Below, one piece after another: positions 60,481 to 64,000 of a stretch of DNA of 64,000 bases. Numbering within the stretch: the first letter of the stretch is position 1; each line of letters opens with the position of its first letter. The position numbers were made by a program, and so were the translations under genes. The notes beneath the pieces were generated by a model that worked only from the letters and a program-made list of their open reading frames with translations, did not search any database and was not told where the DNA came from. Source of the DNA: Vulcanimicrobium winogradskyi (GTDB lineage Bacteria; Vulcanimicrobiota; Vulcanimicrobiia; Vulcanimicrobiales; Vulcanimicrobiaceae); NCBI GenBank assembly GCA_003134965.1, contig PLDA01000003.1, positions 496,001 through 560,000 of the forward strand. The letters run 5' to 3'.

Positions 60481-61446
60481 ATGCGCGTCGTGATACGAAC
60501 TCCCGTTCTGGCACCGCAGTTCGAGGCGCTCGCGGGGCGCCTGGGGGCGGACAGCACTGCGGTCGACGACGCGGAGGGGATGCGCCGCGAGCTGGCCGAC
60601 GCCGACGCGCTCTGGACCTGGCCGACGTTCTACGACGCGGACCTGGTGGCGCTGCTCGAACGCCACGCGCCGCGCTTGCGCTGGGTGCAACTGCCGACGA
60701 TGGGCTACGATCCGGTCGAGCTGCACGGTGTCCCGCCGGGGGTGACCGTAACCTGCGCCGGCGACGCCTACGCCCCGACTGTCGCCGAGCATGCCGTCGC
60801 GCTGCTGCTGGCCCTGGTGCGGCGGATCCCCGCCGCGGTCCGAAACGGCCTCGACGGCCGCTGGGACCAGGCAGGCGCGGGGGAGATCGGAACGCTGAAC
60901 GGCGCGACCGTCGCCGTGGTCGGGTTCGGCAACATCGGACGCGAGGTCGCGACGCGGATACGCGGGTTCGGCGCGCGCATCATCGCCGTGACGCGCAGCG
61001 GCCGCGCCGACCCGCTCGCCGACGAATCGGCGGACGCCGCGGAGCTGCCGGCCGTTTTCGCGCGCAGCGACGCCGTCGTCCTCGCGCTGCCCCTGAACGC
61101 ACAGACCCGGCACCTGCTGGGCGCCGCCGCGCTCGAGGCGCTGCGGCCGCATGCGATCGTGATCAACGTCTCGCGCGGCGGCGTCGTCGACCACGCCGCA
61201 CTGTACGACGCGCTCGCCGGCGGCCGTCTGGGCGCGGCCGGTCTCGACGTCACTGATCCCGAGCCGCTTCCGCCCGGCGATCCCTTGTGGACGTTGCCGA
61301 ACGTGCTGATCACCCCGCACGTCGCGGGCTACGGCGGCGACGTCGCGCCGCGCCGCATCCTGGCGCTCGTCGAGCGCAACCTCGGCCACTTCATGGCCGG
61401 ACGGCCGCTGGAGGCGCCGGTTCCCGTCGCCCCGCGAGCCCGCTGA
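60481..61446 (+). CDS. D-2-hydroxyacid dehydrogenase family protein
   Basis: NAD-dependent 2-hydroxyacid dehydrogenase of 321 residues. The Rossmann motif VAVVGFGNIGREVATRIRGF, INVSRGGVVDHAALYDALAG with the catalytic Arg, the Glu in GLDVTDPEPLP and the catalytic His in LITPHVAGYGG are present, so it is likely active. Candidate substrates are glyoxylate, hydroxypyruvate or 2-ketoacids. The gene overlaps the end of the convergent yhhN-like gene by 56 bases. Confidence 0.93.
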   Translation: MRVVIRTPVLAPQFEALAGRLGADSTAVDDAEGMRRELADADALWTWPTFYDADLVALLERHAPRLRWVQLPTMGYDPVELHGVPPGVTVTCAGDAYAPTVAEHAVALLLALVRRIPAAVRNGLDGRWDQAGAGEIGTLNGATVAVVGFGNIGREVATRIRGFGARIIAVTRSGRADPLADESADAAELPAVFARSDAVVLALPLNAQTRHLLGAAALEALRPHAIVINVSRGGVVDHAALYDALAGGRLGAAGLDVTDPEPLPPGDPLWTLPNVLITPHVAGYGGDVAPRRILALVERNLGHFMAGRPLEAPVPVAPRAR

Positions 61447-62080
61447 CGATCAGCGCCTGCGCGATCACGTATGTCAGCATCACCAGCAGCGGCGCCTGCG
61501 GCGGCGCGAGCGCCGCATCGAAGCGCTCGAAGGCCAGCGTCGAGTCGCTGAGCACGAACATCGCCGCGCCGGCGGCGACGAGCAGCGCGTCGCGACGCAC
61601 GATCCGGCCGAAGAGGTCGAGGGCGCACACCGCCATCGCGGTGAGCAGCGCGCTGTAGGGTACGACCGCGACGCGCAACGCACCCAGGTGCTGCCACAGC
61701 AGCGCGGTGCCGGCGAGCCACACGCCGGCGTACGGGATCGCGAGCCAGGGCCGGCGCCGCACCAGGCCGCGTCCCCGGCCCGCGTTCGCGACAGCGACGA
61801 TGTAGCACAGCTGCGCCATTGCAAACCACAGCGTGCCGAGCACGAACGCGCCGTCTCCGGAGCGGAGCAGCGCCGTATCGCCGGTCGCGCTCGCGATCAG
61901 CCCGAGGACGAGCGCGGCGCGCGCACGGTCGAGCCGCCAGCGCGCCGCGACGACGACGCCGACCGCCAGGACCGGCATCAGGAACGGCTTGGTATACCAG
62001 CGCAGGGCGTCGTGCCCGCTCGCGAGCAATGCCAGATCCGTCAGCGCCAGGAGCCCGAAGACGATCAGGAACGGCTTCAT
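61391..62080 (-). CDS. YhhN family membrane protein (lysoplasmalogenase-like)
   Basis: Integral membrane protein of 229 residues (YhhN/TMEM86 family, some members hydrolyse lysoplasmalogen). About seven or eight hydrophobic helices; signatures are WYTKPFLMPVLAVGVVVAA, LVLGLIASATGDTALL and LVAAGAAMFVLSDSTLAFER. ATG 62080 overlaps the GH47 gene as ATGA. Its last 18 codons overlap the dehydrogenase gene on the other strand. Confidence 0.88.
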   Translation of the reverse strand: MKPFLIVFGLLALTDLALLASGHDALRWYTKPFLMPVLAVGVVVAARWRLDRARAALVLGLIASATGDTALLRSGDGAFVLGTLWFAMAQLCYIVAVANAGRGRGLVRRRPWLAIPYAGVWLAGTALLWQHLGALRVAVVPYSALLTAMAVCALDLFGRIVRRDALLVAAGAAMFVLSDSTLAFERFDAALAPPQAPLLVMLTYVIAQALIVSGLAGRREPAPPAAVRP

Positions 62081-63468
62081 CGGCGCAGACCGCGCAGCAC
62101 TTTCCCTTCGGTGCTCAGGGAATGCCGATCACCGTCGAAGCGCGGCGCGTCGGCGAACATCAGGTACAGGTACTTGAAGTTCTCAGCGAACGAGTAGGCG
62201 GGAAATACGTCGCCGAGCTTCATCGGCCGCGGCCGCACGTCGTCCACGATCGTGTAGCCGTTCGCAACCCGGCAATGTTCCCGCAACGCGAGAAAATGCC
62301 GGTACGCCGCGTCGCGATACTTTTGCTCCCGGGTGAGGAACCACAGGTCGAAGGCGGCATTCGCGTATTCGGGACGCAGCTCGTTGCTCGGCGTGCTCAC
62401 CGTCCCGCTCGCGTAGTCGAAGACTTCCGGGATGATCCCATACCGGTCCGAGATCGAGGTCCACGAATCGAAGTACGCCTCGCCGATCGCCCGGTCACCG
62501 CCCCGTGCGAGCAGCTCTGCATAGAACGCGGCGAGCTCGACCTGCCGCGTTCCGGCGGGCGCACCGCTCAGGTAGTCGACTTGCCGGAACCACAGGCCGC
62601 CGCTGGTGCGATCGACTTGGTACTTCAGGATCGCGTCGGTCAGCACGCGGTACCAATCGCGATATGCAGCGTCGCCGAACATCTCCCACGCGCCCCAGAG
62701 ATATTCGTAGAACGAGTCGACCGGCGGGTTCGGCGCGACGTCGACGCTCTTGGTGAACGCTCCCTTTTCCACGTCGAAGTAGGTCGCCAGCAGTCCGAGC
62801 GGCGAGCGCTTCGCGAGTACCGCCTCGTACGCGCGCCTCGACGCGGCGAGATATTTCGGATCGCCCGTCAGCCGCGAGAGCTCGCCGAACTCCAGCACGT
62901 TGCTACCGATCTCGGCGAGGTTCATCAGCGGCTCGCGCACCGCGCCGGTCCGCAGGTTGGCGTAGCGGTACGGCGCGCCGGTCGGGGACTTCGCGAAGCA
63001 CGGGAAGACGCGGTCGGCCGCCTCCCGCGCGCGGTCGAGCAGCATCCGCTCGCCGGTCGCCGCGTGACCGGCGAGCAGCCCGCCGACGATGCGAATCACC
63101 CACTCGAACATCTGCACGTCGGCATCGACGTCCAACTCCAAGTGCTGATCGATCCACCGTACGCAGCGCGCGAGGTCGTCGTCGAGCTCCATAACGTACA
63201 GCGTGTCGAGCGCCTCGACGATCGAGAGCCCGAACGTTCTGCCGTCGACGAAGAAGTCGTTCGTCGTACCGGAGACCGGCTTGACCTCGTCACGCCCCCA
63301 GGCGACCAGCTTGTAACCGTTCCACGCGTGCCGGAACTCCGTCCGCACGAGTTGCGCGACGGCCTTCGGTGCCGGCCGGCGGAACGCAGCCGGTGCGGCC
63401 CGCGCGATCCGCGGCGCGGCGACGGCCGCAGCCGCCCCGAGCAGAAACGATTTGCGCGCCGCCCTCAC
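62077..63468 (-). CDS. Glycoside hydrolase family 47 (class I alpha-mannosidase-like), exported
   Basis: A GH47 enzyme of 463 residues, a family mainly known from eukaryotic N-glycan trimming and rare in bacteria. An N-terminal Tat- or Sec-like signal (RKSFLLGAAAAVAA) is followed by the inner (alpha/alpha)7 barrel: FRHAWNGYKLVAWGRDEVKP, SIVEALDTLYVMELDDDLAR, FEWVIRIVGGLLAGHAATG, IGSNVLEFGELSRLTGDPKY, FYEYLWGAWEMFGDA and LRPEYANAAFDLWFLTREQK. The Glu of EWVIR, of FYEYL and of RPEY are the likely acids. GTG 63468 overlaps the regulator stop (GTGA). Probably cleaves alpha-mannosides outside the cytoplasm. Confidence 0.88.
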   Translation of the reverse strand: MRAARKSFLLGAAAAVAAPRIARAAPAAFRRPAPKAVAQLVRTEFRHAWNGYKLVAWGRDEVKPVSGTTNDFFVDGRTFGLSIVEALDTLYVMELDDDLARCVRWIDQHLELDVDADVQMFEWVIRIVGGLLAGHAATGERMLLDRAREAADRVFPCFAKSPTGAPYRYANLRTGAVREPLMNLAEIGSNVLEFGELSRLTGDPKYLAASRRAYEAVLAKRSPLGLLATYFDVEKGAFTKSVDVAPNPPVDSFYEYLWGAWEMFGDAAYRDWYRVLTDAILKYQVDRTSGGLWFRQVDYLSGAPAGTRQVELAAFYAELLARGGDRAIGEAYFDSWTSISDRYGIIPEVFDYASGTVSTPSNELRPEYANAAFDLWFLTREQKYRDAAYRHFLALREHCRVANGYTIVDDVRPRPMKLGDVFPAYSFAENFKYLYLMFADAPRFDGDRHSLSTEGKVLRGLRR

Positions 63469-64000
63469 AGGCCCAGTGCTTTGCGCACCGCGGGCAGATA
63501 GTTGCGCGAGACGGGGACCTCACTGCGGTTCTTGTCGTCGACGCGCAGCAGATACGATCCGCCGAAGAACGGCTCGACCTCGATCACCCGCTCCGGATTG
63601 ACGAGATACGCCCGGTGCACGCGCAGAAACCCGCTCGGCTCGAGCCGCGACGCCGCGTCCGCGAGCGATCCCTTCCAGCGCAGCTCGCCGTCGAACACGC
63701 GCGCCGTGACGAGGTGGCCGTTCGCCTGCACGTAGCGGATCTCGGCCGTCTTCACCAGCCGCGTCCGTTCGCCGTCCTCGAGCGCGACGCGGCCGGTATT
63801 CGCGACCGCGGGCGCGGGCTGCGCGGAGCTCTCGCGCGCCGCCCGCAGCCGTTCGAGCGTGCGCGCGAGGCGCGCCTCGGAGACCGGCTTCACGACGTAG
63901 TCGAACGCCGCCAGCTCGAACGCGTCGACGGCGTGGCCGTCGTGCGCGGTCACGAAAACGACGTGCGGCGGCGACGGAAGCGCATTGATGATCTTCGTCG
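63465..64000 (-). CDS. LytTR-family response regulator (partial, 5' end outside window)
   Basis: LytR/AlgR-type two-component regulator; the start is beyond position 64000. The visible part of the receiver domain has VVFVTAHDGHAVDAFELAAF with FDYVVKPVSEARL, the Lys of the KPV motif in place; the phosphoacceptor Asp lies outside the window. The C-terminal LytTR DNA-binding domain is VKTAEIRYVQANGHLVTARV and FLRVHRAYLVNPERVIEVEP, followed by EVPVSRNYLPAVRKAL. It is coupled to the GH47 gene, which it may regulate; LytTR regulators usually control surface or exported functions. Confidence 0.93.
   Translation of the reverse strand, partial: TKIINALPSPPHVVFVTAHDGHAVDAFELAAFDYVVKPVSEARLARTLERLRAARESSAQPAPAVANTGRVALEDGERTRLVKTAEIRYVQANGHLVTARVFDGELRWKGSLADAASRLEPSGFLRVHRAYLVNPERVIEVEPFFGGSYLLRVDDKNRSEVPVSRNYLPAVRKALGL

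Overview
The window is a gene-dense, very G+C-rich bacterial chromosome segment with about 65 protein genes and no complete tRNA, rRNA, CRISPR array or insertion sequence that I can see. The housekeeping genes mix Firmicutes-like items (DUF1292 protein, FloA, Amj lipid II flippase, YqeY, rpsU, a phoH-ybeY-dgkA-corC-recO cluster) with high G+C, GTG/TTG starts, four-base stop/start overlaps, an archaeal/eukaryotic-type ProRS and secreted sedolisin/subtilisin lipoproteins. This best fits an uncultured Terrabacteria-related phylum such as Candidatus Eremiobacterota (WPS-2). That is an inference, since no 16S or other phylogenetic marker was searched.

Layout. Positions 1-26,348 are one long minus-strand block. 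In transcription order it contains: a secreted-protein pair (700-residue lipoprotein, then S53 sedolisin); rpmE-prfA-prmC-pyrG; three glycosyltransferases; a stalk-domain protein and a peptide-binding lipoprotein; HIT-rpsU-yqeY; NfeD-FloA and a small partner; phoH-ybeY-TPR-dgkA; and corC-recO-ruvX-mltG-DUF1292 followed by an MGDG-synthase-like glycosyltransferase cut by the window edge. Positions 26,616-31,950 are a plus-strand operon with a LuxE-type acyl-protein synthetase, a LuxC-type acyl-CoA reductase, a class III aminotransferase and a Gfo/Idh/MocA oxidoreductase. No luciferase genes are present. The order suggests acid to aldehyde to amine conversion.

Positions 31,959-37,831 hold two minus-strand subtilisin-like genes, one truncated and frameshifted and one intact. 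They flank a visibly less G+C-rich plus-strand pair (33,298-35,617): a propeller lipoprotein with a cysteine-peptidase-like C-terminus and a small secreted protein. Next come cinA, an unrecognised lipoprotein, a Met8-like siroheme enzyme, a split NadE/nitrilase pair and an FAD disulfide oxidoreductase whose leader carries a tRNA-3'-end-like sequence. Positions 43,794-49,076 are a plus-strand surface-glycan operon (PIG-V-like, GtrA, GT39-like, aldehyde dehydrogenase).

Positions 49,093-53,821 (minus) encode proS, a secreted protein, an M16 peptidase, Amj and a TPR lipoprotein. Positions 53,872-56,022 (plus) encode a cobalamin adenosyltransferase, hemolysin III and a Tat-exported dienelactone hydrolase. 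After these come hicBA, a YjbR/NUDIX/APC permease cluster, a class I aldolase homologue that lacks its Schiff-base lysine (divergent from a 2-hydroxyacid dehydrogenase), and a LytTR regulator - GH47 mannosidase - YhhN operon at the right edge.

Three features recur. First, a short imperfect palindromic repeat (core CTTCGACAxGCTCAGGAC) appears five times, in two coding genes, once at a gene junction and twice between genes. Second, several genes have no ATG, GTG or TTG where a start is needed. Third, neighbouring genes very often overlap by four bases (xTGA), which implies translational coupling.
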